From Chitinophagales bacterium (GTDB lineage: Bacteria > Bacteroidota > Bacteroidia > Chitinophagales > CAIOSU01): a stretch of 64,000 nt of DNA. The position numbers and the translations under genes were made by a program. Below are positions 19,501-28,216 of the stretch, in pieces. A model generated the notes under the pieces. That model made no database searches. It was not told the DNA's origin and saw nothing but the letters and a program-made list of their open reading frames with translations. Each line of letters starts with the position of its first letter. Position 1 is the first letter of the stretch. The stretch is from assembly GCA_026003335.1 (NCBI GenBank), contig BPHB01000001.1, forward strand, positions 1,572,591 through 1,636,590. The letters run 5' to 3'.

Positions 19501-22122
19501 TACCGAGGAAATCCATTGCGGCCTATTAACCGGATCTGCCTGCACGGCATGATTGATAGCGCTGCTTTGATCTGTTACAGTATCCACTCCCCCGCTTACG
19601 CTATTGACATGCACCCCGCGGTCGCTTCTCAGCCACAGGCACAAACCAGTGTATACATCAGGTTCAAACAGGGTGAATGTTCTGACTGCCGAACTGGTTT
19701 CCTCTCCGCACAAATTGATGCTGACCACCCTCCAGTAGTACCGGGTGCCCTTGTTTAGAGTAGTCAGGATGGCTGTATCTGCAGGCGTTTCCACGACAGC
19801 AACCGTAGAGATAAAAGTAGGCTCGGTAGAGACCTCCAGCCGGTAATAGTAAGCACCGGAGGCGTTCTGCCAGTCAAAGCGTACATGCGGTCCCGGCAAT
19901 ACCAGATAATCATCCGGATATATCAGTGACGGAGGAAGAGCCGGATTCTGTGGTGGCAACGACTGCACCGGACGAGTGAAGCTATTTTGGCATCCCCGTG
20001 AATCGGTGACGGTGAGGGTAGCCAAATACGTTTTCACCGAATCATACTGATGTGTCGGATACTGGCCTGATTGTAATGACTGGTCGCCAAAATTCCATTC
20101 CCACTGTGTGATAGTTGCTCCGCTGGTAGATGTGGCTGACCCCTTGAAAGTATAGAATATGCCCGCACATACCATGGAATCAGCAAAGAAGGGCTGAGGA
20201 AGGGGATACACGTTTAGGGTCTTTGTTTTCATGTTTGTGCAGCCATTATCTCCCACAGCGGTAAGCTTTACCGTGTAAGTGCCCGGTGCGGCATACTGGT
20301 GCACCGGATTGGGATTATTTGTAGAGTCCAGAGTGCCATCGCCAAATGACCATATCCAAGCCACAATGGTATTGGGTGCAGCAATAACCGACCGATCGCT
20401 AAACGAAACCGGAATGCCCACACAGGTATCGGTTTTCTCAAAGTCAGCCACTGGTGCCACACTACTGAGAGAAATATGCACTGAATCCATAAGCTGACAG
20501 CCATTGGCTGATGTAGCCGTGAGATAGTACGTGCCCGGAACGGATACATTGATTTCCGCATCACTACTGCCGGTGCTCCATGAATACTGGGTAGCTAAAG
20601 CCGCACCACTGGTGAGTCCTATGGTTTGACCGGCACAGATGGAGCGGTCAGGTCCCAGATCGGCTATCACTGAAAAGCTATCCACGGTCACCGATATAGT
20701 GGGGGTGGTGTAGGTGCATCCGGTGCTGTCTGTAATTTTCACCCAGTAATTACCGCTCTGCCGGATGACATAGCGCGGAGCGGTGCTGCCATCCTGCCAT
20801 TGAAAGGTATAGGCATTGCTCAGGCCGGTATCCCATACCAGCGAATCACCCGCACAAATGGTGGTCGGCTGAATGACCTGCGGCCTGACAAAATCAACTA
20901 TTATAGTATCGCGTGTAATGCGGCCAAACAGGTCGGTCGCTTCTACCCGATAGGAGCCGGGCTGTGTCACAGTAACAAACGTGCCCTGTTGGCCAGGTGT
21001 GCTCCAGGTCCAGCTTACAAAGTTGGCATTCAGGCTCAGGACTACAGTATCACACAGACGGTAAGGACGAATGATATTGGCTCCGAGATTAACCGCAGGA
21101 GTATACTTGCTCCTCAGATACTCATCCACAAGACTTATCACAGAATCTGACAGGGCATCATTGAAAATAATAATCTCCGCCAGGTCACCATCCCAGACCC
21201 TGAACTCATTCAGCGTGGGATAACGGTCAATGGTAAAAGCATCTACGGCCACTCCGGCTGTGGTGCGCGTGTTGATTAAAGAAAGGGTCGTGGGCACATT
21301 GGTTATTTTAGGATCTACCACATTTCCGTTAACCCTGGTTACTCCGTTCACCACGGCCGGAGCCGCATAGGTAGGGTGATAGATGTATTTCACCGTGCCT
21401 GGAAATTGATTACCATTGCAACATCCCCGATGGAAAGGGGTGGTATTGTTGTAGTTGCCCAGAAGAGAACGATAACGGGGCGTAGCGTTATCATCTTCCT
21501 TAATCACCCAGAAAACGGTTCTTACCGCACTCAGGTAGGTGTTGAAGCGTAAATAGTCATTGGTGCCATCAAAACGCAACAGCGGTTTATTATTAATCAG
21601 GGGGTCAGAGGGTACAAACAACGGCCGGTAGGCGGGAGTGCTCTGCGTGGCATGATTGTTATTACCGCTGGCATCCTGCCAGCTCTGCACGTTGCCGGAT
21701 ATATCGGTCTGAATGCCATAGTCAGACTTATACCACGTTGTTACGTTGATATCGGCTGGTGAAAAGACATAGAATGAATACACTGCAGACCATGCACTGG
21801 TGCCGGCAGCTGTATTTACACGCACCCGCCAGAAATATTTTTTCCCTGATGTGAGCGATGCGGTATAGGAATTACTCGTCAGATTCTGGGTCTGGAGGTT
21901 AAGGGTAAACTGTACATTTTCAGCATATTGCAGATCGTAGCTCAAAGCACCTCTGATTGGGTCCCATAGGAAGGTCACATTGGTTTGTTCTGTAACCATC
22001 CCGTTTTTCGGAAACACCAGGGTCGGAGCAGCAGGCTGGGCAAAAAGAGAGAACGAATTGACTACCCCTGAACAAATAGCTATACATGCGAGCAGGACTT
22101 TCGCTGCAAAAGAGTGGTTCAT
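16513..22122 (-). CDS. Giant PKD-repeat surface protein with T9SS sorting domain
   Basis: 1869 residues from ATG 22122 (NHSFAAKVLLACIAICSG, signal peptide ending near SLFAQ); an ATG at 22161 would add 13 residues. A fibronectin-III-like domain comes first, then a two-fold duplicated block: FN3-like segment, LamG/concanavalin-like segment (FWVIKEDDNATPRY; FWVVKEDEDAVPLP) and Ig-like segments (WDTGLSNAYTFQWQDGST; WNTGLSHDYDFLWQDGST). Seven PKD domains are marked by WxWxFGD or a close variant. A CARDB-like stretch and a T9SS sorting domain (GPIPNPVSEE ... GTYIIRADY) end it. It is probably a cell-surface adhesin or glycan-binding protein. It is divergent from the ABC exporter operon at 22262. Confidence 0.88.
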   Translation of the reverse strand: MNHSFAAKVLLACIAICSGVVNSFSLFAQPAAPTLVFPKNGMVTEQTNVTFLWDPIRGALSYDLQYAENVQFTLNLQTQNLTSNSYTASLTSGKKYFWRVRVNTAAGTSAWSAVYSFYVFSPADINVTTWYKSDYGIQTDISGNVQSWQDASGNNNHATQSTPAYRPLFVPSDPLINNKPLLRFDGTNDYLRFNTYLSAVRTVFWVIKEDDNATPRYRSLLGNYNNTTPFHRGCCNGNQFPGTVKYIYHPTYAAPAVVNGVTRVNGNVVDPKITNVPTTLSLINTRTTAGVAVDAFTIDRYPTLNEFRVWDGDLAEIIIFNDALSDSVISLVDEYLRSKYTPAVNLGANIIRPYRLCDTVVLSLNANFVSWTWSTPGQQGTFVTVTQPGSYRVEATDLFGRITRDTIIVDFVRPQVIQPTTICAGDSLVWDTGLSNAYTFQWQDGSTAPRYVIRQSGNYWVKITDSTGCTYTTPTISVTVDSFSVIADLGPDRSICAGQTIGLTSGAALATQYSWSTGSSDAEINVSVPGTYYLTATSANGCQLMDSVHISLSSVAPVADFEKTDTCVGIPVSFSDRSVIAAPNTIVAWIWSFGDGTLDSTNNPNPVHQYAAPGTYTVKLTAVGDNGCTNMKTKTLNVYPLPQPFFADSMVCAGIFYTFKGSATSTSGATITQWEWNFGDQSLQSGQYPTHQYDSVKTYLATLTVTDSRGCQNSFTRPVQSLPPQNPALPPSLIYPDDYLVLPGPHVRFDWQNASGAYYYRLEVSTEPTFISTVAVVETPADTAILTTLNKGTRYYWRVVSINLCGEETSSAVRTFTLFEPDVYTGLCLWLRSDRGVHVNSVSGGVDTVTDQSSAINHAVQADPVNRPQWISSVQELKGAPVLRFNGSGQYLKFNPINTIRTVFWVVKEDEDAVPLPRHLLGHSTIEPHFHRAFPPPDKSIYDDVYIKSFVAPLGTTWVNGVQVDPQSTKMPTRFSVIVTKTTANAEADCFSCDRPSLITENRYWDGDLAELLIYCQPLDDDQINTVTKYLMDKYAPPVNLGPDITLGYGVCTPTVLRAGNWFTKYQWSTGVNDTLDSVVVIGSGTVSVIATDIFGRTSVDEITISGGLQRISFADTVYLCLGDTLTWNTGLSHDYDFLWQDGSTDSFYHITLPGMYYVQVSDTNTPPCSVTSDTVVVLIDSFRVTATLGPDTNLCSGNRISLVAGNEEAVSYLWSNGSTLPYLHIQTTGDYAVTAINHNGCQMQDTIHVNIVGVAPSVNFSYTKSCFGDTIEFTDQSAPAGALVSWWWDFGDQTNDTMQNPRHFYTEPNVYPVRLLVQDTAGCLQDTVISIVLYPLPVARFTHDHINCAGSGMQFTDQSTVSSGQTINKWNWTFGDGNFHVNANPGHTYAAQGIYPVSLTVTTDKGCTATAFDTIEVFPELVVDFTAENLCFDNPNPVSFSDASPKHYSNVKWLWKFGDNGTSALKNPTHYYQLPGTYTVSLTATNAIGCQRTVSKTITLTSAPVVSFSTPVLCVNDFYRFEDNIVIQGQDSIVAWLWDFGRNDSVSTRQKPFYRYDSAGVYTVTLQVTTKNGCKATGSNTILIQSPPIADFTFTPQYGPSPLPVYFTNRSEGAVSYQWDFGDQRTSDEQNPVHIYEQDGVYTIQLIATNAGGCSDTLTRDIKVSVATLDLAVADVTADRTIHVVDGICSYILKLGVLVQNVGTIEDISRFDVQASNSRGGSFVETWTGTFTQRQVAYQFAASYVMNDCEPEAIICVKVSNPNGIADQNPLNDELCITLEDKFFLLGPIPNPVSEEMRMDMYLPVAGKLTLTLYNAIGSKVMTLLDTPLDAKLYYRYTFNVPHLPTGTYIIRADYRDEVYVVKFSVRH

Positions 22123-22261
22123 GAGAAAAGGGTATGATTGAAATTTACGTAAAATCTCCAAAATGGTTTTATTGGTCGGCTTTCCAAAGTCAGTAAAATT
22201 CGTGCACTAAGAATATTATTATCAGATATTTGCACACAAATGCACTCTTTATTAACCGGGA

Positions 22262-23098
22262 ATGCCTACACGTCTTGAAGTAAAGCCCACCCGCCCCTGG
22301 CGTTTGCTTACGTTGAGCGATATCAGAGAATTGCTGGAATACCGCGATTTGATGTATATGCTCATGGTACGGGAGATCAAAGTGCTCTACAAACAAACCA
22401 TTATCGGGATGGGATGGGTTATCCTCAAGCCGCTGCTGCAGATGCTGATGTTTACCGTAATATTCGGCAAATTGGCCGGTATAGAAAAGATGGTGGGCGG
22501 CAATGTGCCGTATGCGGTTTTTGCCTATATAGCCCTTGTGCCCTGGTCTTACTTCTCTGCAGCTTTGACAAATGCCACATCCAGCCTAGTATCCAACTCC
22601 GAGTTTATCACTAAGATTTACTTTCCGCGGGTAATTATTCCGATGGTGCCGGTATTTGCCAAGCTGGTGGATTTTGTGTTTGCTTTTCTGCTGCTGATTC
22701 CTTTGATGCTGTATTATGGAATTCCGCCTACTTTGCACATACTGTTCCTTCCGCTGCTTGTGCTTTTGCTGGTAGCCTCCGCCCTTGCCGGAGGGCTCTG
22801 GCTTTCAGCCCTTGCTATTCAATACCGTGACGTAAGCCAGGCTGTTCAGTTTCTCGTGCAGTTGCTGATGTTTGCTTCGCCTATCATATGGCCGCTTAGC
22901 TTCATTCCGGAAAAATATATTGATTACTACAGCTTCTACCCTATGGCTGGCATCATAGAAGGATTTCGTGCTGCGATGCTTGGCTCTCCGATGCCGTGGG
23001 AAATGCTGGGTCGTGGCTCCCTTACCACCCTGATTGTGCTGCTGACCGGAATTGTCTTCTATCGTAACCGCGAAAAAGTATTTGCTGACGTAGTCTGA
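22262..23098 (+). CDS. Polysaccharide ABC exporter permease (Wzm type)
   Basis: 278 residues with six predicted membrane helices and the ABC2-membrane signature of polysaccharide exporters: N-terminal amphipathic region RDLMYMLMVREIKVLYKQT, GMGWVILKPLLQML, and the end with YYSFYPMAGIIEGFRAAMLG. It would pass a finished lipid-linked glycan across the inner membrane together with the ATPase encoded next. The stop and the ATPase start share one base (TGATG), so the two are coupled. This is the first gene of a plus-strand cluster reaching to 33.6 kb. No good -7 element was found in the 139-bp divergent gap upstream. Confidence 0.92.
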   Translation: MPTRLEVKPTRPWRLLTLSDIRELLEYRDLMYMLMVREIKVLYKQTIIGMGWVILKPLLQMLMFTVIFGKLAGIEKMVGGNVPYAVFAYIALVPWSYFSAALTNATSSLVSNSEFITKIYFPRVIIPMVPVFAKLVDFVFAFLLLIPLMLYYGIPPTLHILFLPLLVLLLVASALAGGLWLSALAIQYRDVSQAVQFLVQLLMFASPIIWPLSFIPEKYIDYYSFYPMAGIIEGFRAAMLGSPMPWEMLGRGSLTTLIVLLTGIVFYRNREKVFADVV

Positions 23099-24378
23099 TG
23101 ACGCAAAACACTATCATTCAGGTTGAACACCTGTCCAAACGCTATCGCATAGGCCGCAAAGAGCAGCCGGCCTCGTGGAAGCAACGTATGCTGTCATGGG
23201 TAAAAGCCCCTCTGGACAATGTAAAAAACCTAAAAGGACTCTCGGCCTTTGACCAGCAAGAAGATGGCAGCGACATTATCTGGGCACTCAAAGATGTAAG
23301 TTTTGAGGTGGCAGCCGGTGAAGTTATGGGCATCATCGGAAAAAACGGAGCCGGAAAAAGCACCCTGCTTAAGATTCTGTCGCGTATCACCGAACCTACA
23401 TACGGAAAAATTTCTATCCGGGGCAAGGTAGCCAGCCTGCTGGAAGTAGGCACAGGTTTTCACCACGAACTTACCGGGCGGGAAAACATCTTTCTTAACG
23501 GCACAATCCTGGGTATGAAACGTGCGGATATTGCCAGGCGCTTTGATGAAATTGTAGATTTCTCCGGTGTAGAAAAATTTATTGACACGCCTATTAAGCG
23601 CTATTCCAGCGGCATGAAAGTAAGGCTTGCCTTTGCCGTGGCCGCATTTCTGGAACCGGAAATTCTGATCATTGACGAAGTACTGGCTGTTGGAGATGCA
23701 GAATTTCAGAAAAAATGCCTGGGTAAAATGAAAGACATCTCCGGCCATGGACGCACTATCCTGTTTGTAAGCCACAACATGGCAGCAGTGTATGAGTTGT
23801 GCAGCACCTGTGTGCTTATCCAGCAGGGTCAACTGGTGTTAAAGTCCACACCCGCAGAGGCCATCAGGCTCTATCTGGATGCTTCAAGCGTGCAGGAGGA
23901 AGAAAGTAGGGATGACCTAACCCAGATACCACGCACCCATCCGGACTATGGCAAAAAAGTAAAGATTAAATCTTTCAGGCTCAAAAAGCCCAGCTTCTTC
24001 TGGCGCGAGCCTATTGAGTTTACTTTTACAGTGTTGATAACAGACCCTAAAGCCGGAGAAGTAGAATTTGGCTTCAGCATTGATGCGGCCAGCGGAGCCC
24101 GCATCTGTACATACGAGTCAGAACATGCCTATGATACCAGCCATAAGCATGAGCTGACATTTCACGTTAAACTTACCGAACCCCACTTTGTGCCTGCAAC
24201 TTTTTATCTCACCCTAGGCCTGCGTTCGGGCACCGTGCCGCTGGATGTGCTGGATAACCTGATTAAATTTGAAGTCATGGATATAGACAAAGACGGGCGC
24301 CATTTCGGATTTACGCAGGGGGCCATAAAATCCGGTTATGTGGATACCGCTGCCGAAGTACATATTTTATCATCATGA
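23098..24378 (+). CDS. Polysaccharide ABC exporter ATPase with sugar-binding tail (Wzt type)
   Basis: 426 residues. ATPase domain: Walker A GKNGAGKS at 81-88, signature YSSGMKV at 169, Walker B ILIIDE at 189-194 and H-loop His226. From about 285 to the end is a beta-sandwich of the Wzt C-terminal type, which in characterised O-antigen exporters recognises a terminal modification on the glycan. That implies chain-length control by capping. The gene overlaps the permease by one base and the next gene, a methyltransferase, by four (ATGA). The methyltransferase is a natural candidate for making the cap; this is inference. Confidence 0.92.
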   Translation: MTQNTIIQVEHLSKRYRIGRKEQPASWKQRMLSWVKAPLDNVKNLKGLSAFDQQEDGSDIIWALKDVSFEVAAGEVMGIIGKNGAGKSTLLKILSRITEPTYGKISIRGKVASLLEVGTGFHHELTGRENIFLNGTILGMKRADIARRFDEIVDFSGVEKFIDTPIKRYSSGMKVRLAFAVAAFLEPEILIIDEVLAVGDAEFQKKCLGKMKDISGHGRTILFVSHNMAAVYELCSTCVLIQQGQLVLKSTPAEAIRLYLDASSVQEEESRDDLTQIPRTHPDYGKKVKIKSFRLKKPSFFWREPIEFTFTVLITDPKAGEVEFGFSIDAASGARICTYESEHAYDTSHKHELTFHVKLTEPHFVPATFYLTLGLRSGTVPLDVLDNLIKFEVMDIDKDGRHFGFTQGAIKSGYVDTAAEVHILSS

Positions 24379-25031
24379 GTGAAGCGCTGAAAAAACTGTT
24401 TTCCCGCCTGCGGCCTCAAACGGCTATTTTGCCGGAAGCTACTTTCAGGGAATATCTGGAGCAGTCACAATTTATTCGCTATGCCATGTATGAAGATATT
24501 TACCGTTTCATCAATGAGGAGTTTCACGGGCGCTTCTGGGAAAATCCCCGCATGGTTGAATTCGGAGGAAGCAATACTTTAATTAAAGCGATTTTTAACC
24601 ATCCCGGTTATGAAATTGCCCCCAACTATCCGGAGGTTGACCTCACTCATCTGGTGAACTATGCTGATAACTCTTACGACTTTGTTGTTTTAGACCAGGT
24701 GCTGGAGCATGTGCACAACCCCGTAAAAGCCCTACACGAGGTACACCGCATATTAAGAAAAGGTGGGTGGCTGATATGCACTACTCCTTTTCTGATTCAG
24801 ATTCACAATTACCCGAGCGACTACTGGCGTTTCAGCAAGGAAGGCATGAAGCAGTTGCTACATGCCTTTTCGCACGTTGAAGTAAAATCATGGGGCAACC
24901 GCAAAACTGCCATTTATCACCTGCAGCACGAAGGTTGGCCTTCGGCAAAAGAAATTCGCCAGCAGGGCTATTTTGATCTCACCAACGAAGAAAACTATCC
25001 GTATGTAATCTGGAGCTTCGCGCGTAAGTAA
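24375..25031 (+). CDS. Class I SAM-dependent methyltransferase
   Basis: 218 residues. It has a weak Rossmann glycine motif (MVEFGGSN), the acidic strand with LDQVLEHVHNP, and RILRKGGWLICTTPF, typical of Methyltransf_11-like enzymes; DYWRFSKEGMKQLL is often seen in polysaccharide-cluster members. It would transfer methyl from SAM to a sugar or other glycan group in the cytoplasm. Its start overlaps the Wzt stop by four bases, so it is made with the exporter. A capping role is suggested by the sugar-binding tail of Wzt. The acceptor cannot be deduced. Confidence 0.82.
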   Translation: MSEALKKLFSRLRPQTAILPEATFREYLEQSQFIRYAMYEDIYRFINEEFHGRFWENPRMVEFGGSNTLIKAIFNHPGYEIAPNYPEVDLTHLVNYADNSYDFVVLDQVLEHVHNPVKALHEVHRILRKGGWLICTTPFLIQIHNYPSDYWRFSKEGMKQLLHAFSHVEVKSWGNRKTAIYHLQHEGWPSAKEIRQQGYFDLTNEENYPYVIWSFARK

Positions 25032-25036
25032 ATTTG
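25029..25036 (+). promoter_or_regulatory. Bacteroidota -7 element (TAAATTTG)
   Basis: Exact TAnnTTTG match 25 bases before the first GT2 gene, overlapping the stop codon of the methyltransferase. No clear TTG at the expected distance. Confidence 0.4.
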
Positions 25037-25061
25037 CAAAAGGCATCTCGCCTCTCCAGCC

Positions 25062-26075
25062 ATGAAGGTTACCGTGCTCATGCCCGTTTACAATGCAGAA
25101 AAATATCTGCATGAAGCCATTGACAGTATCCTCACACAAACATTTACCGACTTTGAACTCCTCATCATCAATGACGGCTCAACCGATAAAAGCCGTGATA
25201 TTATTACCTCATTTACCGACAGGCGCATCAGGCTGGTGGACAATGCCACCAACCTCCGCCTGATTGCTACCCTGAACAAAGGTCTTGAACTCGCCGGGGG
25301 CGAACTCATCGCCCGCATGGATGCCGATGACATCTGCCTGCCGCAACGCCTGGAAAAACAGGTTGCCTTCATGGACCAGCATCCTGAAGTAGGCCTGTGC
25401 GGCACCTTTCTGCGTACCATTGGCTTTGAAAAAGATTATGACATTACCTTTGCCACAGACCATGATGCAATAAAATTCAGGCTGTTTTTTGACACGCACT
25501 TTCCTCATCCTGCAGCCATGCTGCGTAAGTCTGTCCTTGACCGACATCAGTTGCGTTTTGACAAAACATTCATCCATGCCGAAGATTTTGAGCTCTGGAA
25601 CAGAATGGCTGAAGTATGCAGGCTGGCCATCATACCCGAAGTGCTTGTGCTTAAGCGGCACCATGCCGCACAAATCTCTTCAGTGTACACAGAAACTCAG
25701 GATAAAATTTCACGCATGATCCGGGAGAGGCTCTTGCGCAGACTGGGAGTAATACCTACCCCCGATGCAATGGATGTGTATGAAAACTTCCTGAAACACG
25801 TCTGGCCAAGGAAAAAGCAATCTCTGGAAACCCTTCTTGATCTCATTGAAAACATGGTTGTGGCCAACCGCAAAACGCTGGTGTATCAACCAGCCCTGTT
25901 TGAAAAATTTTTTGCAGAAAAATACTGGCAGCTTTGCACCCGCTCCACGCATACCGGCTTATGGATTTATCTCAAATTCAGGCAGTCTCTTTTCTATAAG
26001 GAGAAGCTGTTTCCCGTGCATGCGGAATCCAGATTTTTACTGAAATCAATAATCCGCTATTCTTACTATGCCTGA
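25062..26075 (+). CDS. Glycosyltransferase family 2
   Basis: 337 residues. A GT-A domain begins at once (VTVLMPVYNAEKYLHEAIDSIL), with LLIINDGSTDKS and the metal-binding DxD region at 87-90 (MDADD). HAEDFELW near 170 is the usual acceptor-side ED motif. It transfers a sugar from a nucleotide-sugar donor on the cytoplasmic side; the sugar is not predictable. The last eight bases overlap the next GT2 gene. It is strikingly similar to the third GT2 gene (27161), sharing LIATLNKGLE, IARMDADD and VAFM..PEVG.CG. Confidence 0.92.
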   Translation: MKVTVLMPVYNAEKYLHEAIDSILTQTFTDFELLIINDGSTDKSRDIITSFTDRRIRLVDNATNLRLIATLNKGLELAGGELIARMDADDICLPQRLEKQVAFMDQHPEVGLCGTFLRTIGFEKDYDITFATDHDAIKFRLFFDTHFPHPAAMLRKSVLDRHQLRFDKTFIHAEDFELWNRMAEVCRLAIIPEVLVLKRHHAAQISSVYTETQDKISRMIRERLLRRLGVIPTPDAMDVYENFLKHVWPRKKQSLETLLDLIENMVVANRKTLVYQPALFEKFFAEKYWQLCTRSTHTGLWIYLKFRQSLFYKEKLFPVHAESRFLLKSIIRYSYYA

Positions 26076-27033
26076 TTTGCCCAAAATATCCGTACTGATG
26101 CCGGCATATAATGCCGCTGCTTATATTCACAAGGCCATTGAAACCATCCTCAGCCAGACTTACCACAACCTCGAGCTGCTTATCATCGATGACTGCTCAA
26201 CGGATAATACCTTATCCGTCATACGCTCCTTCAACGACCCGCGGCTGAAATGGTATCGCAATGAAAAAAACCTGGGCTACCTGAAGACCTGCAACAAGCT
26301 GTTTGACCTCGCTGAAGGAGATTTTATTGCCTTTCAGGATGCCGATGATTATTCCGACCCTTCACGCCTGGAGCTGCAAATGCGCCAATTTGAAAAAAAT
26401 CCCGCTCTTGGTGTGTGCGGCACCAACTTCACTGCCGTGGATGAAGAAGGCAACATCCTGTTTTGTACGCATTATGCCTGCGACCACGCAACCATCATGG
26501 AGCAAATGCGGCACCAGCAATTTTCCCTTATCCCAAACTCCTTTCTCTTCAGAAGAGAAATCCTGCACACCATAGGTAAGTATCATGAATTCTGGGATCG
26601 TATTGGTGCTGAAGACTATTACTGGGCTTATCTCATCATGGAAAAATATACGCTTATCAATATCAAGCAACCTCTTTACTATTACCGCTACAATACCCGG
26701 GGCGTAACAGGCGACTTCAGCGACAATCGCAGAAAGCTGCACACCTATAAAATCTTTCAGCGCCTCATTGACCAGCGCACACGCACAGGCACCGATGATC
26801 TGGAGCAAAACAATGTAGAAGAACTGAATGCTTTTATTGACGTGCTGGACAAACCTTATCAGCTTGATCCTACTTTGTTTTACCGCGAACTGGCCCGAAG
26901 AGATTTTTACGGTGGAAATAAAAAACGCGCATTGAAGTTTATGCGCAAGGCCATTGCCTTACAGCCGTTGCGTCTGGATAATTACCGCACTTATTTTTAC
27001 TACCTACGCTCCCGTTCCGGCACAAAATTTTAA
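26068..27033 (+). CDS. Glycosyltransferase family 2
   Basis: 321 residues. GT-A fold with ISVLMPAYNAAAYIHKAIE at the start, LLIIDDCSTDNT near 38 and DADD at 91-94 (FQDADDYSDP). GAEDYYWAYLI is the catalytic-region ED motif. The first eight bases overlap the preceding GT2. It differs from its two neighbours around the donor-binding region (NLGYLKTCNKLFDLAEG instead of LIATLNKGLE), so it probably uses a different sugar or linkage. It is part of the polysaccharide cluster. Confidence 0.92.
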   Translation: MPDLPKISVLMPAYNAAAYIHKAIETILSQTYHNLELLIIDDCSTDNTLSVIRSFNDPRLKWYRNEKNLGYLKTCNKLFDLAEGDFIAFQDADDYSDPSRLELQMRQFEKNPALGVCGTNFTAVDEEGNILFCTHYACDHATIMEQMRHQQFSLIPNSFLFRREILHTIGKYHEFWDRIGAEDYYWAYLIMEKYTLINIKQPLYYYRYNTRGVTGDFSDNRRKLHTYKIFQRLIDQRTRTGTDDLEQNNVEELNAFIDVLDKPYQLDPTLFYRELARRDFYGGNKKRALKFMRKAIALQPLRLDNYRTYFYYLRSRSGTKF

Positions 27034-27115
27034 TGCTTTCCACAAGGTATGCATAGCGCCAGCGCCTTTAGCTTCCCAAGACAACGGGTTGTACGCCTGG
27101 CTCTCTATTATTCAC

Positions 27116-27123
27116 TACCTTTG
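27116..27123 (+). promoter_or_regulatory. Bacteroidota -7 element (TACCTTTG)
   Basis: Exact TAnnTTTG match in the 127-bp gap before the third GT2 gene, 45 bases upstream of the GTG start. A TTG at 27089-27091 lies 24 bases further up, slightly long for a -33 element. Confidence 0.45.
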
Positions 27124-27160
27124 TCTGCATAGCTGCTCACCACGTTGTATTATTATTGTC

Positions 27161-28177
27161 GTGACTGCCTCTCCTCCCACCGTAACTGTGCTTATGCCGG
27201 TTTATAATGCCGCAGCTTATGTGGCTGAGGCCGTACAGAGCATTCTTGATCAAACCTTCAGCGATTTTGAACTGCTGATCATAGATGATGGCTCCACTGA
27301 CCCGTCCTTGCAGGTGATACAGGCCTTTAACGACAGTCGCATCCGGCTTATCCGCAACGAAACCAATCTGAAACTGATTGCTACACTCAACAAAGGTCTG
27401 GAACACGCCCGCGGCAAATACATTGCGCGTATGGATGCTGATGATGTAAGTACCCCGGAGCGTCTTGCCGTTCAGGTGGCTTTCATGGAAAAAAATCCGG
27501 AGGTGGGCGTGTGCGGCTCGTGGTTTGAAACCTTCGGCAACGGCAAAAAAATTGTACGCTACCCGGAAAAAGATGCAGATATCCGGCTGATGCTGTTGTA
27601 TCAAACCCCCTTTTGTCACCCGGCTGTACTGTTCAGAAAAGCGCTTTTTGACCAATACCACACGCGTTTTAACCCGGAATTTGTGCACGCAGAAGACTAT
27701 GAAGTATGGGTACGGCTGGCCGACAAAACCCGCTTTGCCAATATTCCCCGGGTGCTGCTGCGCTATCGCATACACCCGGGAAGCGTATCCTCCACACATA
27801 CCTTTGTGCAACAACGCAATACATTGAGCATCATCAGACAGGCATTTCAAAAAGCAGGCACCACGGTGAATGAGGAAGAAATAGCATTATTCCGCGATGT
27901 AGCCTATTCCCATTTCCGCAGCGATACGGAATTTATTCTGGCAGCCGAACGCCTATTGCTCCGTCTGATAGCAGGTAATCAGAAAACACATTTCATCCCT
28001 GAACAGACTCTTATTCAATTTGCCACAGGGAAATGGTATCATCTCTGTTACAACAGCCTGCCTGCCAATCGGGGGGCGTGGCACATATACCGGAAATCTG
28101 GTCTTTACCGTATGGGTGAAAAAAAATTATTGCCGGAGCTCAAATTTCTGGTGAAAACACTATTTCCGAAAAACTGA
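27161..28177 (+). CDS. Glycosyltransferase family 2
   Basis: 338 residues from GTG 27161, giving TASPPTVTVLMPVYNAAAYV at the start. The open frame reaches back to an ATG at 26954 inside the previous gene, but those 69 codons have no family similarity and a -7 promoter element lies within them, so the GTG is preferred. It has LLIIDDGSTDPS, ARMDADD and HAEDYEVW. It is a close paralogue of the GT2 at 25062, with one unrelated GT2 between them, which suggests duplication and divergence in the cluster. The sugar is unknown. Confidence 0.88.
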   Translation: MTASPPTVTVLMPVYNAAAYVAEAVQSILDQTFSDFELLIIDDGSTDPSLQVIQAFNDSRIRLIRNETNLKLIATLNKGLEHARGKYIARMDADDVSTPERLAVQVAFMEKNPEVGVCGSWFETFGNGKKIVRYPEKDADIRLMLLYQTPFCHPAVLFRKALFDQYHTRFNPEFVHAEDYEVWVRLADKTRFANIPRVLLRYRIHPGSVSSTHTFVQQRNTLSIIRQAFQKAGTTVNEEEIALFRDVAYSHFRSDTEFILAAERLLLRLIAGNQKTHFIPEQTLIQFATGKWYHLCYNSLPANRGAWHIYRKSGLYRMGEKKLLPELKFLVKTLFPKN

Positions 28178-28216
28178 CCCCCCTCGATTATATACCATGT
28201 ATTTCTTTTATCTCCT

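Noticed and set aside
26954-27160. N-terminal extension of the third GT2 from ATG 26954
   Set aside because: It overlaps the previous gene, lacks similarity and contains a -7 promoter element.
27137-27850. 237-codon minus-strand frame
   Set aside because: Opposite to the third GT2 gene; no family similarity.
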